DNA of 64,000 nucleotides from the NCBI RefSeq assembly GCF_020071995.1, contig NZ_JABWTK010000004.1, positions 186,001 through 250,000 on the forward strand, read 5' to 3'. The notes below the pieces were generated by a model. That model did not search any database and was not told the DNA's origin. It saw only the letters and a program-made list of their open reading frames with translations. Position 1 is the first letter of the stretch; each line of letters begins with the position of its first letter. Below, in pieces: positions 50,089-60,204 of the stretch. Position numbers and translations under genes: made by a program. This DNA is from Planococcus chinensis (lineage in GTDB: Bacteria > Bacillota > Bacilli > Bacillales_A > Planococcaceae).

Positions 50089-50757
50089 ATGTCAAACATT
50101 GCATCTTATATTGACCATACCTTATTAAAAGCTGAAGCAACAAAAGAACAAATCGTCCAAATCTGCAAAGAAGCAGCAGAATACAACTTTGCTTCCGTAT
50201 GTGTGAACCCTGCTTGGGTAGCGACAGCGGCAAAAGAATTGGCAGACAGCACAGTCAAAGTCTGCACCGTTATCGGTTTCCCGCTGGGAGCTTCCACTTC
50301 AGAAACAAAAGCATTTGAAACAAAAGATGCGATTTCTAAAGGAGCAGGCGAAATCGATATGGTCATCAACATCGGCGCATTGAAAAGCGGTGATACAGAG
50401 TTGGTTAAAAATGATATTGCTGCAGTCGTGGAAGCGGCAAAAGGCAAAGCGATTGTCAAAGTCATCATTGAGACTAGCCTATTGACAGATGAAGAAAAAG
50501 TGACGGCATCACGCCTTACTAAAGAAGCGGGAGCTGATTTTGTGAAAACATCAACCGGCTTCTCAACAGGCGGCGCTACTGTGGAAGATGTTAAATTGAT
50601 GCGCGAAACGGTCGGTCCTGATCTGGGCGTTAAAGCTTCAGGCGGAGTCCGCAGCCTGGAAGATCTGGAAGCAATGGTTGAAGCTGGTGCAACTCGCATC
50701 GGTGCAAGCTCAGGCGTCAAAATTATGCAGGGGCTAACAGCAAGTTCTGATTATTAA
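50089..50757 (+). CDS. deoC: Deoxyribose-phosphate aldolase
   Basis: It cleaves 2-deoxyribose-5-phosphate to glyceraldehyde-3-phosphate and acetaldehyde in deoxynucleoside catabolism. The 222-residue TIM barrel has [11 protein letters not shown], the Schiff-base lysine in [10 protein letters not shown], and [14 protein letters not shown] with the second lysine [11 protein letters not shown] 50089 lies 9 nt after GGAG; ATG 50074 precedes that site. It lies between mtaB and the rpsU promoter. The deoR/nupC/pdp genes that often accompany it are not present. Confidence 0.95.
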   Translation: MSNIASYIDHTLLKAEATKEQIVQICKEAAEYNFASVCVNPAWVATAAKELADSTVKVCTVIGFPLGASTSETKAFETKDAISKGAGEIDMVINIGALKSGDTELVKNDIAAVVEAAKGKAIVKVIIETSLLTDEEKVTASRLTKEAGADFVKTSTGFSTGGATVEDVKLMRETVGPDLGVKASGGVRSLEDLEAMVEAGATRIGASSGVKIMQGLTASSDY

Positions 50758-50760
50758 GTG

Positions 50761-50789
50761 TTGACCTATCTAGGTTTATACGTTATAAT
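50761..50789 (+). promoter_or_regulatory. Strong SigA promoter of rpsU
   Basis: TTGACC (50761-50766), a 17-bp spacer and consensus TATAAT (50784-50789). Confidence 0.85.
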
Positions 50790-50852
50790 TTCTTAATATA
50801 TAACACTTGTTGTTATTTGCTTCAACGTGTGTTCGGAGGGAGGGAAAAAGAG

Positions 50853-51026
50853 ATGACAAAAACAACTGTTCGTAAAAACGAATCAATTGAAGATGCTCTT
50901 CGCCGCTTCAAACGCACTGTTTCTAAGTCCGGAACAATGCAAGAGGTAAGAAAGCGCGAGTATTATGATAAGCCAAGCGTAAAACGCAAATTGAAATCAG
51001 AAGCTGCGCGTAAACGTAAATTTTAA
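50853..51026 (+). CDS. rpsU: 30S ribosomal protein bS21
   Basis: A 57-residue basic protein beginning [20 protein letters not shown] and ending in a Lys/Arg-rich tail ([10 protein letters not shown]). ATG 50853 follows GGAGGGAGG; earlier in-frame starts add residues absent from bS21. It has a strong promoter and terminator, so it is probably a single-gene unit. B. subtilis yqeY, normally next, is absent. Confidence 0.97.
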   Translation: MTKTTVRKNESIEDALRRFKRTVSKSGTMQEVRKREYYDKPSVKRKLKSEAARKRKF

Positions 51027-51073
51027 TTGACTTTACTTTTAAATGACTTTTAAAAAATATGAACGACCAGCAC

Positions 51074-51107
51074 AAACCGGCTGTACGATTAATCGTACAG
51101 CCGGTTT
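51074..51107 (+). terminator. Terminator of rpsU
   Basis: A perfectly symmetric 34-bp palindrome, AAACCGGCTGTACGATT and its complement, ending in TTTT. Confidence 0.92.
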
Positions 51108-51245
51108 TCTATTTGCATTTTTTTAGCCGGCACCTAACAAACATACGCCATCAGATCGACACACCAAGTAAGCTCAGTAGGATCCTGTAAGCGCATTCTT
51201 TAAGTAACGCGTGAAAATAGTCTATAATAAAAATAGCGAGAAAAA

Positions 51246-51271
51246 TGAAACCATTAGCGTGTTTGTCCGTA
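51246..51271 (+). promoter_or_regulatory. SigW-type (ECF) promoter of nfeD-floA-yqfB
   Basis: TGAAAC (51246-51251), a 16-bp spacer and CGTA (51268-51271) match the B. subtilis SigW consensus TGAAAC-N16-CGTA exactly. SigW drives yqeZ-floA-yqfB in B. subtilis. A second, SigA-like -10 (TATAAT, 51223-51228) with a weak -35 lies just upstream. The remaining 51108-51222 shows nothing else. Confidence 0.78.
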
Positions 51272-51363
51272 TATACAATAGAACAGTAAATGAGAGTCCC
51301 ATTCAGCAGAGCCGGTACGCCTGTTGATTGGAAAAGCGGGATAAAGTGGAAGGGGCGAGTCCT

Positions 51364-52209
51364 ATGCACAGCTTGAAAGGCATCCTGGCATTCAGTCTTT
51401 TGTTCTTATCATTATTGCTGTTTTCAGATGCATTACCTGAGGCTTTGGATGGCTCTTCCGTTCATGCAGCGGAGAGCACGGTTTTTGCTGAAACGGAATC
51501 TGCAAGAGAAGCTCCTGACCTGCAAAATGCGGATGCTCCCGAAACTTTCTCCAGCAAAGCGGCTGCTGTTTTGACTCATCCTTTAGTAGTGCCGGTCTTA
51601 TTGACAATAGCTGCACTCGGGCTGCTGCTGGAGTTTTTCACACCAGGCGTCGGCGTTCCGGGTTTTATCGGCCTCATTTCACTACTGCTGTATTTTTACG
51701 GGCATTTTGTAGCGGGATATGCGGGATTCGGATCCATCGCTTTGGTGGTCATCGGTCTCGGTTTGCTGTTTACTGAATTTCTTATTCCCGGAGGCATTTT
51801 GGGAATACTCGGCATCACGTCGATTCTGGTCAGTGTTTTCCTGGCTGGAGGAAGTTTAATGTCTACTGCCATTTCAATTTTCATCGCATTAATCGCAGCT
51901 ACAGCAGGGATGGTGATCATAGTGAAATTTTTTGGCAAACGGCCGCAATTGTTTAAACGGCTGATATTAACAGATGCCACCGATACGAAAAGCGGCTATG
52001 TTTCAGCTGTTAACCGTCCGGAACTGATTGGGCAAATTGCCGTGACTGCTACGGCGCTGCGCCCATCCGGAACAATCGTACTAGGGGACGAGCGGATTGA
52101 TGCTGTGTCGGAAGGCCGGTTTATCGATCCGAAAAAGCAAGTGAAGATCATTAAAGTAGAAGGTTCTCGGATTGTCGTCCGAGAACTTGAAAAACAAGAG
52201 GAGGAATAA
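51364..52209 (+). CDS. NfeD-family membrane protein, short form without protease domain
   Basis: A 281-residue protein at the position of B. subtilis YqeZ: a signal peptide (1-36, cleavage near VHA-AES), a short linker, four or five membrane helices (about 72-195) and a C-terminal OB-fold NfeD domain (about 205-275, LIGQIAVTATALRPSGTIVLGDERIDA). The ClpP-like serine protease domain that precedes the helices in YqeZ (about 437 residues) is missing. NfeD partners flotillins; floA follows after 3 bp. GGAAGGGG precedes the ATG. Confidence 0.88.
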   Translation: MHSLKGILAFSLLFLSLLLFSDALPEALDGSSVHAAESTVFAETESAREAPDLQNADAPETFSSKAAAVLTHPLVVPVLLTIAALGLLLEFFTPGVGVPGFIGLISLLLYFYGHFVAGYAGFGSIALVVIGLGLLFTEFLIPGGILGILGITSILVSVFLAGGSLMSTAISIFIALIAATAGMVIIVKFFGKRPQLFKRLILTDATDTKSGYVSAVNRPELIGQIAVTATALRPSGTIVLGDERIDAVSEGRFIDPKKQVKIIKVEGSRIVVRELEKQEEE

Positions 52210-52212
52210 AGT

Positions 52213-53199
52213 ATGGGAATTGAAGCAATTGGTCTTGGCGCCGCGATAATTGGGATTATCGTTGTCTTAGCGATTTTCTTTACATTCGTGCCAATCACAT
52301 TATGGATTTCTGCATTAGCAGCAGGTGTCCGCATCAGCATCTTCACATTAATCGGGATGCGCCTACGCCGCGTTATTCCATCGCGTATCGTAAACCCGTT
52401 GATCAAGGCATCAAAAGCAGGGTTGACGGTTTCCATCAATCAGTTGGAAAGCCATTACTTGGCCGGCGGTAACGTTGACCGCGTTGTGAATGCATTGATT
52501 GCAGCACACCGTGCAAATATTGAATTGCCGTTTGAGCGTGCAGCAGCCATCGACTTGGCCGGACGTGACGTTCTAGAAGCGGTTCAAATGTCGGTTAACC
52601 CGAAAGTGATTGAAACACCATTTATCGCAGGTGTTGCCATGGACGGCATCGAAGTAAAAGCAAAAGCGCGTATCACCGTTCGTGCAAACATTGACCGTTT
52701 AGTCGGTGGTGCCGGTGAAGAAACAATCGTTGCCCGTGTAGGTGAAGGGATTGTCTCAACACTTGGTTCAAGCACCAGCCACAAGAAAGTTCTTGAAAAC
52801 CCGGACCTGATTTCCCAGACAGTGCTTGGAAAAGGATTGGATTCCGGTACAGCATTTGAAATCTTGTCGATCGATATTGCAGACGTTGATATCGGCAAAA
52901 ACATCGGTGCCGAACTTCAAACGGAGCAGGCAGAAGCAGACAAGAAAATCGCCCAGGCGAAAGCGGAAGAACGCCGAGCAATGGCGGTAGCAAGCGAACA
53001 GGAAATGAAAGCGAAAGTTGTCGAAATGAGAGCGAAAGTTGTGGGAGCGGAAGCAGAAGTGCCGCTTGCCATGTCAGAAGCGCTTCGTTCCGGCAATATC
53101 GGTGTCATGGACTACGTTAACTACAAAAACGTCCAGGCTGATACCGGCATGAGAGACTCAATCGCCCGTACAGGCTCTGAAAAAGTGGAATCGAAATAA
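52213..53199 (+). CDS. floA: Flotillin-like protein FloA
   Basis: A scaffold of functional membrane microdomains. The 328-residue protein has an N-terminal hydrophobic hairpin (about 5-45), an SPFH-like domain (about 60-230) and an Ala/Glu-rich coiled coil ([19 protein letters not shown] onward). GAGGAGG precedes the ATG, 3 bp after nfeD; NfeD-FloA co-expression supports a joint role in envelope stress. Confidence 0.96.
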   Translation: MGIEAIGLGAAIIGIIVVLAIFFTFVPITLWISALAAGVRISIFTLIGMRLRRVIPSRIVNPLIKASKAGLTVSINQLESHYLAGGNVDRVVNALIAAHRANIELPFERAAAIDLAGRDVLEAVQMSVNPKVIETPFIAGVAMDGIEVKAKARITVRANIDRLVGGAGEETIVARVGEGIVSTLGSSTSHKKVLENPDLISQTVLGKGLDSGTAFEILSIDIADVDIGKNIGAELQTEQAEADKKIAQAKAEERRAMAVASEQEMKAKVVEMRAKVVGAEAEVPLAMSEALRSGNIGVMDYVNYKNVQADTGMRDSIARTGSEKVESK

Positions 53200-53229
53200 T
53201 AATGGGCAGCCACAAGGGAGGTTTTTCGC

Positions 53230-53670
53230 ATGGAAGCTCTCATATTCGGTTTAATTGTAATGGCCATCGGTGCCTTCTTTAATAACAAAAAAGGCGAAGG
53301 AGACAACGATGCACCGCAGCAGCGGAGAACGCCTGCGCGAGAAACCGGACAACGGACCTTGAAGCGGGCAGAGGATTACGCCAAAGAAATTTATGGCGAC
53401 CTTCAAACGCAGATGAAACAGCAGCCGGAAAGAACCCAGCAAGTCAAACGGGCTGCTGAAAAAGCTGCGGAACGACTGCCGGTCCAGAAAACACAGAGAC
53501 AGGCAAAAGAGATGGCATCGCCAGGCAGATTGTCTGCGCATAATCCTGTGCCTTTAAGCACGAAGAATGAAACAACCAGCAGAGAAGATCTGCTGCCGCT
53601 TGATGCAGAAGATGTGCAGCGCGGAATTATTTTAGCGGAGATTTTAATGCCGCCAAAATCAAAAAGGTAA
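53230..53670 (+). CDS. Small membrane-anchored protein downstream of floA (YqfB position)
   Basis: A 146-residue protein with an N-terminal membrane helix (MEALIFGLIVMAIGAFF) and then a basic, Gln/Arg-rich region. The conserved-looking C-terminus is DVQRGIILAEILMPPKSK. I do not recognise a domain. Position (third gene of the SigW-type unit, before a terminator) equals yqfB in B. subtilis, but homology to YqfB is not established. GGGAGG precedes the ATG. Confidence 0.75.
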   Translation: MEALIFGLIVMAIGAFFNNKKGEGDNDAPQQRRTPARETGQRTLKRAEDYAKEIYGDLQTQMKQQPERTQQVKRAAEKAAERLPVQKTQRQAKEMASPGRLSAHNPVPLSTKNETTSREDLLPLDAEDVQRGIILAEILMPPKSKR

Positions 53671-53675
53671 TATGC

Positions 53676-53705
53676 AAACCGGCCAGTACACACTGGCCGG
53701 TTTTT
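53676..53705 (+). terminator. Terminator of nfeD-floA unit
   Basis: AAACCGGCCAGT pairs with ACTGGCCGGTTT around a 4-nt loop, then T residues. Confidence 0.9.
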
Positions 53706-53751
53706 AGTTTTTTATAATTTAATTATGTAAACAAATAACACTCCAAAATAT

Positions 53752-53781
53752 TTTACAACTATTCACAATTAATGATACAGT
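53752..53781 (+). promoter_or_regulatory. Promoter of phoH
   Basis: TTTACA (53752-53757), an 18-bp spacer and TACAGT (53776-53781) with an extended TGA. Confidence 0.5.
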
Positions 53782-53800
53782 GAATTTATAGTAAATTCAC
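53780..53800 (+). promoter_or_regulatory. 21-bp palindromic operator candidate at the phoH start site
   Basis: GTGAATTTA-TAG-TAAATTCAC: a perfect 9-bp inverted repeat placed from the -10 over the predicted start of transcription. Its centre matches the CodY consensus AATTTTCWGAAAATT at 12 of 15 positions. The regulator is unknown. Confidence 0.55.
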
Positions 53801-53818
53801 ATTCCAAGGAGCGACTAC

Positions 53819-54778
53819 ATGACAGAAAACCAACTACTTGAACTTCATGTGAAAGACCCAAATGAAGCGGTGCTGCTGCTCGGGATATCTGATAGTCACA
53901 TGACCTTAATCGAAGAAGCGTTCCAAATTCAAATAATCACCCGCGGCGATATCATCCGGCTGTCCGGTTCTGAAGAAGGCAAACAGATCGGGAAATTGCT
54001 GATTGAACAGTTATTGAAAGTGATCCGCAAAAACATCAATATCGATCAACGTGACATCGTTTCCGCAATAGAAATGGCAAGAGCCGGCACGATTGAATAT
54101 TTCGCTGAATTATATGATGAAGAAGTGGCCCGCAATGCCAATGGCAAAGCCATCCGCGCCAAAACAATCGGCCAGCGCCATTATATACAGGCTGTGCGCA
54201 GCAAGGACCTGGTGTTCGGGATTGGACCGGCAGGAACAGGCAAAACCTATCTAGCCGTCGTGATGGCTGTACAGGCACTGAAAAACGGCCAAGTCAAAAA
54301 AATCATCCTGACGCGCCCAGCGGTGGAAGCCGGCGAAAGCCTCGGATTCCTGCCCGGCGATTTAAAAGAAAAAGTGGATCCTTACCTACGTCCCTTATAC
54401 GATGCATTGCATGATGTGCTGGGGCTAGAACAGACCAACCGCTTGATTGAGCGGGGAACCATTGAAATTGCCCCTCTCGCCTATATGAGAGGCCGGACTT
54501 TGGATGAAGCCTTTGTCATCCTCGATGAAGCACAAAACACCACTAAGGCACAGATGAAGATGTTCTTGACACGCCTTGGATTTGGTTCGAAGATGATCAT
54601 TACCGGAGATAAAACACAAATCGATTTGCCGCGCGGAGCTGAATCCGGCTTAATCGTGGCAGAAACGATTCTGCAGCGCGTCAACGGCATCCATATTCAA
54701 TACTTGGAGCGGGGCGATGTGGTTCGCCATCCGCTTGTTGCGAAAATTATCGAAGCATACGACGACCAGCCTTCTTAA
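53819..54778 (+). CDS. phoH: PhoH-like ATPase
   Basis: A 319-residue cytosolic P-loop ATPase. It has an N-terminal KH-like region (about 20-100), Walker A GPAGTGKTYLA (about 140), ILTRPAVEAGESLGFLPGD, Walker B VILDEAQNT, and MIITGDKTQIDLP. The family is linked to RNA metabolism together with YbeY; ybeY lies 2.3 kb downstream. In B. subtilis the sporulation genes yqfC-yqfD precede phoH; they are absent here. The terminator overlaps its stop codon. Confidence 0.95.
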   Translation: MTENQLLELHVKDPNEAVLLLGISDSHMTLIEEAFQIQIITRGDIIRLSGSEEGKQIGKLLIEQLLKVIRKNINIDQRDIVSAIEMARAGTIEYFAELYDEEVARNANGKAIRAKTIGQRHYIQAVRSKDLVFGIGPAGTGKTYLAVVMAVQALKNGQVKKIILTRPAVEAGESLGFLPGDLKEKVDPYLRPLYDALHDVLGLEQTNRLIERGTIEIAPLAYMRGRTLDEAFVILDEAQNTTKAQMKMFLTRLGFGSKMIITGDKTQIDLPRGAESGLIVAETILQRVNGIHIQYLERGDVVRHPLVAKIIEAYDDQPS

Positions 54779-54792
54779 GGGCTGGTTTTTTT
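54766..54792 (+). terminator. Terminator of phoH overlapping its stop codon
   Basis: CCAGCC (54766-54771) pairs with GGCTGG (54780-54785), the TAA is in the loop, then T7. Confidence 0.8.
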
Positions 54793-54864
54793 ATGTCGGT
54801 CTTGTGAAAACCGGTTTTCAATTTCTAATAATTTCAAGTTATCCGTGAAATCCCATTCGGTAAT

Positions 54865-54873
54865 TGATATGAT
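54865..54873 (+). promoter_or_regulatory. Extended -10 promoter candidate for pgpH
   Basis: TGATATGAT (TGn plus TATGAT) lies 26 bp before the start. No clear -35. Confidence 0.35.
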
Positions 54874-54899
54874 AGAAGTACTAGAGTGGGGTGTTCGGA

Positions 54900-57023
54900 A
54901 TGAGGAAAAAAGCAGAACAACTATACGAAAAAGCGGGATTTAAAGTGATGGCTGCCATTTTGATAGTGGCAATCGGAGCCATCATGTATGCGTTTTTATA
55001 CAGTTCACTGCAAACTGACAAGTATTCCATCGAACTTTTTCAGCTTTCAGAAGAACCGATCCGTTCAGCTAAGACCGTAGTCGATCCATTCAAAACGGAA
55101 TTGGAAAGGGAACGGGCAGCTTCGGAAGTGCAGCCGAGCTATCAATTCAACGAGGAAATTGCTGCCAATCAGGCAGCCGTTATCGAGTCGCTGTTTGGAT
55201 ATGTCATCGAAGCGAAGAACTTGCCCGATAAAAAAGACGGCAAACCGGTTGAAACCGATCAAATGATTGAATCGCTGCGGGAAAATATCCGGCTGATGGA
55301 AACAAGCGACAATGGCCTCAGGCTGACCGATGATATGCTGCGTGCCTTAGTGGTGCTGCCGCAAAATAAACTTCAAGAAGTGGAGCAATTTTTAACGGGA
55401 ATTGTAGAAGATACATTGGAACATCCAATCCGCGAGGACGAAGTTGCGGCTTTCCGCAATGCAGCCGAGCAGGAAATACGGAAAGAAACTGAAATACCTG
55501 CTTCCATTTTGCAGGCTGCCGTGATGATTGGCCGTTCCAGTATCATTCCCAATGAAGTCGTCAACGAGGAATTGACGAATGCGCAGATTGAACAGGCAAG
55601 AGCCAGTGTGGAACCGACGCGCATTCTGCAAGGACAGGTATTGGTGCAGGAAGGGCAAGTCGTTGACCGGGAAATTTACCGGCAGCTGGAACTTGCCGGC
55701 ATGACGGAAGACCAGCAGGATTACAAGCCGCTCTTCGGTTTGCTGCTGTTTGTCGTAATTGCCATGGTGATTTTGGCGGTCATGATCCGCCAATCCAATA
55801 CAGGCGAACAGAAAAAAATAACCGCGCTTCTGGTCGTGGTTTCCGTGCTTACGTTTTCGATGGCCATTATGGAAATTATTCATGTGGTAAGCGGCAATTT
55901 TGATGTTGTCATCGCTTTCCTGTTTCCCACTGCGCTTTCCGGAATGATTGTCAGAATGCTGCTGAATGAACGAATTGCAGTCTGTGTGACGTTTCTTACA
56001 GGGGCATTAGGGGGTATGTTGTTGCAAGAAGGCAGTGCCGCCATAATCCGAATGGACCTTGCCTTGTATATTATATTTGGCGGCCTGATTGGCATTTACT
56101 TGATCAAGCAGGACGACCGGCGCACCCGGTTGCTCCAGACAAGCCTTGCGGTAGCGGTTGTTAATGCGTTATTTGTCGGCTTTTATCTGCTCATCGGGCA
56201 AAGCCAGTATGATTGGACCGAAATCGGCTTTTATTTTTCAGCTGCTGTCATTTCCGGTTTGTTGTCCGGCGCGCTGACGATCGGGCTCTTGCCATTTTTT
56301 GAATCGGCTTTCGGTTTGCTGTCGACGATGAAATTGATTGAACTGTCCAACCCGAACCATCCGTTATTAAAAAAAATTCTGACGGAAACGCCGGGCACCT
56401 ACCATCATAGTGTCATGGTCGCCAATCTGGCGGATGCTTCCTGTGAAGCAATCGGCGCAAATGGACTGCTTGCCCGTGTCGGCTGCTATTACCACGATAT
56501 CGGAAAGACCAAGCAGCCGCATTTCTTTATCGAAAACCAGATGCATATGCGTAATCCCCATGATTCGCTGCCGCCGGAAACGAGCAGCCGCATCATTTTG
56601 GAGCATGGTTCTTACGGTGCCGAACTGTTGAAAAAACACAAGATGCCAAAAGAAATCGTCGATGTGGCGCAACAGCACCACGGCACCAGTTTGCTGAAAT
56701 TCTTCTACCATAAAGCGAAAGAACAAAATCCGGAAGTGGACGAAGCGATGTACCGCTACAGCGGGCCGAAACCGCAGACGAAAGAAATTGCCATTATTTC
56801 AGTGGCAGACAGCGTAGAAGCGGCCGTGCGGTCCATGAAAGAACCAACATCTGAAAAAATAAAAAATTTGGTCGATGCAATTGTAGAGGATAAACTGAAA
56901 GATGGGCAATTCGAAGAATGCGATTTAACCATGAAAGAACTCAAGACGGTCAAGCACATCATGTGCGAGACACTGAATGGCATTTTCCATTCGCGCATTG
57001 AGTATCCGAAAGAAACAAAATGA
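54900..57023 (+). CDS. pgpH: c-di-AMP phosphodiesterase PgpH (7TMR-HD)
   Basis: It degrades c-di-AMP and so affects potassium and osmotic balance. The 707-residue protein has an N-terminal membrane helix (about 17-38), an extracellular 7TMR-HDED domain (about 45-265), seven membrane helices (about 275-470) and a cytosolic HD domain (HHSVMVANLADA, YYHDIGK, LEHGSYGAEL, AQQHHGTS). ATG 54900 follows GGGGTG; GTG 54891 overlaps it. Its stop overlaps a possible early start of ybeY. Confidence 0.95.
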   Translation: MRKKAEQLYEKAGFKVMAAILIVAIGAIMYAFLYSSLQTDKYSIELFQLSEEPIRSAKTVVDPFKTELERERAASEVQPSYQFNEEIAANQAAVIESLFGYVIEAKNLPDKKDGKPVETDQMIESLRENIRLMETSDNGLRLTDDMLRALVVLPQNKLQEVEQFLTGIVEDTLEHPIREDEVAAFRNAAEQEIRKETEIPASILQAAVMIGRSSIIPNEVVNEELTNAQIEQARASVEPTRILQGQVLVQEGQVVDREIYRQLELAGMTEDQQDYKPLFGLLLFVVIAMVILAVMIRQSNTGEQKKITALLVVVSVLTFSMAIMEIIHVVSGNFDVVIAFLFPTALSGMIVRMLLNERIAVCVTFLTGALGGMLLQEGSAAIIRMDLALYIIFGGLIGIYLIKQDDRRTRLLQTSLAVAVVNALFVGFYLLIGQSQYDWTEIGFYFSAAVISGLLSGALTIGLLPFFESAFGLLSTMKLIELSNPNHPLLKKILTETPGTYHHSVMVANLADASCEAIGANGLLARVGCYYHDIGKTKQPHFFIENQMHMRNPHDSLPPETSSRIILEHGSYGAELLKKHKMPKEIVDVAQQHHGTSLLKFFYHKAKEQNPEVDEAMYRYSGPKPQTKEIAIISVADSVEAAVRSMKEPTSEKIKNLVDAIVEDKLKDGQFEECDLTMKELKTVKHIMCETLNGIFHSRIEYPKETK

Positions 57024-57037
57024 CAGGAGGAAAAGGC

Positions 57038-57520
57038 ATGATGTCGATTGATTTTATGGACGAAACGGAAAGTCTGGGCGAGAGCGAACTTCAGTTTGTA
57101 GAAAAAATCCTCCAGCATGCGGCCGACGCGGAACATATCGGTGCTGCTGAAGTGTCTGTCACTTTTGTGACCAACGAAGAAATCCAGAACATCAACAAAG
57201 AATACCGGGGCAAAGATGCGCCGACCGATGTGATTTCTTTTGCCATGGAAGAACTGGGCGAAGGGGAAGTTGAAATCGTCGGGTCGATGGAGCCGCGTAT
57301 GCTCGGCGATATCATCATTTCACTGGACCGGACAAAAGAACAGGCGGCAGACTACGGCCATTCATTTGAACGGGAATTGGGCTTTTTGGCCGTACACGGC
57401 TTTTTGCATCTGCTGGGCTATGATCACATGACAAAAGAAGATGAAAAGACAATGTTCGCCAAGCAGGAAGAAATTTTGTCTTCGCTTGGAATAACCCGTG
57501 ACGGTTATGAAGGCGAGTAG
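57038..57520 (+). CDS. ybeY: Endoribonuclease YbeY
   Basis: A zinc RNase involved in 16S rRNA 3'-end maturation and ribosome quality control. The 160-residue protein has the zinc motif HGFLHLLGYDH (about 126-136) and PTDVISFAM. AGGAGG lies 7 nt before ATG 57038 (next codon also ATG); the ATG at 57020 precedes that site. It overlaps dgkA by 14 bp. Confidence 0.95.
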   Translation: MMSIDFMDETESLGESELQFVEKILQHAADAEHIGAAEVSVTFVTNEEIQNINKEYRGKDAPTDVISFAMEELGEGEVEIVGSMEPRMLGDIIISLDRTKEQAADYGHSFERELGFLAVHGFLHLLGYDHMTKEDEKTMFAKQEEILSSLGITRDGYEGE

Positions 57521-57860
57521 ATTTTTCAACTCATTCAAGTTTGCTGTGCAGGGAATCGGGGCTGCGCTGAAACGGGAGCAGAATATGCGGCTGCATCTCC
57601 TGGCCGCCCTTGTGGTCCTGGCCGCAGGTGTTTGGACAGGGCTTTCAAAAAGTGAATGGCTTATCGTCCTGCTGGTGATCGGCGGCATGCTGGCACTGGA
57701 AATGATGAATTCGGCGATTGAACGGGTCGTCGACCTGGCGTCGCCGGACATCCACCCGCTTGCAAAAGAAGCGAAAGACATCGCGGCGGGCGCCGTTTTG
57801 GTATTTGCCGCTGCAAGTGCTATAATTGGTTTACTAATCTTTATCCCAAAATGGTTTTAA
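57507..57860 (+). CDS. dgkA: Diacylglycerol kinase family protein (undecaprenol kinase type)
   Basis: A small integral membrane kinase of 117 residues with three helices, ending in a hydrophobic segment. The family block LEMMNSAIERVVDL with KEAKDIAAGAV carries the catalytic Glu and Asp. In Firmicutes this enzyme (DgkA/UdpK) phosphorylates undecaprenol rather than diacylglycerol. ATG 57507 is within ybeY with a weak ribosome binding site, so the exact start and coupling are uncertain. Confidence 0.9.
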   Translation: MKASRFFNSFKFAVQGIGAALKREQNMRLHLLAALVVLAAGVWTGLSKSEWLIVLLVIGGMLALEMMNSAIERVVDLASPDIHPLAKEAKDIAAGAVLVFAAASAIIGLLIFIPKWF

Positions 57861-57873
57861 CTAACAGAGGTGA

Positions 57874-59191
<1,318 letters not shown>

Positions 59192-59203
59192 GGAGTCGGT
59201 TTC

Positions 59204-59998
59204 ATGCTGAATCAATTAGAGGGGATTGTGATCCGGGCGCAGGCATACGGCGAGAACAACAAAATCGTCACCTTGTTCACTCGGGAAGCAGGGAAAATCA
59301 CCTGCATGGCGAGAGGTGCGAAAAAGCCTTCGAGCCGCCTCGCAGCTGTGACCCAGCAATTTACGCATGGCAGTTATTCGATTTTTAAAGGCAAAGGCAT
59401 GGGCACGCTGCAAAGCGGGGACCCGCTGGAGTCGCTCCGACATATCCGGGAAGACATCATGAAAACGGCTTATGCCAGCTATATCACCGAATTGATTGAC
59501 CGGCTGACTGAACAGGATGAACCGCAGCCCGCCATTTACGATATGCTGTACCAGGCGCTTCATGCAATCGAAGAAGGCTACGACCCGGAAGCGATTTCGC
59601 TGTTCATTGAATGGAAGATGCTGCCGTCCGCGGGCCTCACGCCGACTTTGCACCAATGTGCAAATTGCGGCGCCACCGACGGCGAATTCGCATTTTCGTT
59701 CGAGGAACTCGGCTTCTTGTGCCATCGTTGTTTCCACATCGACCGCTATATCATCCGGTTGAGCCCGGCGCTCGTTAAGCTGATCCGTACATTTTATTTT
59801 GTGCCGATCGAACGCGTCGGCTCGCTGAAGCTGAAAAAGGAATCGAAATCGCTGCTGAAAGGAATTGTGCGGACGATTTACGAAGAACAGGCGGGAATAC
59901 GCCTGAAATCACGCAAATTCCTGGAACAGCTTGAACGCACCCCTGAATTTTTGCCAAAAAAAGAAGAAGAAGACCCGCAGCAGGATGAAATCACCTGA
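59204..59998 (+). CDS. recO: DNA repair protein RecO
   Basis: It anneals single strands and loads RecA with RecR. The 264-residue protein has an N-terminal OB fold (EGIVIRAQAYGENNKIVTLFT), a helical middle and a zinc finger (CANCG ... CHRCF, about 149-174). The acidic C-terminal tail overlaps the terminator. AAGGAG precedes the ATG. In B. subtilis glyQ-glyS follow on the same strand; here a single glyS lies on the opposite strand. Confidence 0.95.
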   Translation: MLNQLEGIVIRAQAYGENNKIVTLFTREAGKITCMARGAKKPSSRLAAVTQQFTHGSYSIFKGKGMGTLQSGDPLESLRHIREDIMKTAYASYITELIDRLTEQDEPQPAIYDMLYQALHAIEEGYDPEAISLFIEWKMLPSAGLTPTLHQCANCGATDGEFAFSFEELGFLCHRCFHIDRYIIRLSPALVKLIRTFYFVPIERVGSLKLKKESKSLLKGIVRTIYEEQAGIRLKSRKFLEQLERTPEFLPKKEEEDPQQDEIT

Positions 59999-60012
59999 GC
60001 GGGTCTTTTTTA
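59971..60012 (+). terminator. Terminator of recO
   Basis: AGACCCGC (59971-59978) pairs with GCGGGTCT (59999-60006) across a 20-nt loop containing the stop codon, then T6. Confidence 0.72.
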
Positions 60013-60038
60013 TTGGAAAAAGCATGGCGGGAAGCGGG

Positions 60039-60129
60039 TACTGTCTGAAAGGCAGGGAATACTATCCGCTTGAGGCGAAATACTGTCGGGACAGGGGCAA
60101 ATACCGTCCCAACCCGGCACCTTACTGTC
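60039..60129. repeat. Intergenic array with exact 21-bp period (array C)
   Basis: Five cores, TACTGTC, TACTATC, TACTGTC, TACCGTC and TACTGTC, start at 60039, 60060, 60081, 60102 and 60123: exactly 21 bp apart. Three are preceded by AA or AAA. It begins 27 bp after the recO terminator and ends before the glyS terminator. Confidence 0.85.
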
Positions 60130-60159
60130 CGCAGCAAAAGCCGCCGGGTCCCACGGACA

Positions 60160-60196
60160 TAAAAAATCCGGAGCACCACATGGATGCTCCGGATTG
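60160..60196 (-). terminator. Terminator of glyS
   Basis: AATCCGGAGCA (60165-60175) pairs with TGCTCCGGATT (60185-60195). On the minus strand a T6 run follows. Confidence 0.9.
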
Positions 60197-60204
60197 TTCA
60201 TCTA

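Noticed and set aside
53780..53800. Confident CodY box
   Set aside because: Three mismatches in fifteen is within CodY tolerance but also common in AT-rich DNA; kept only as an operator candidate.
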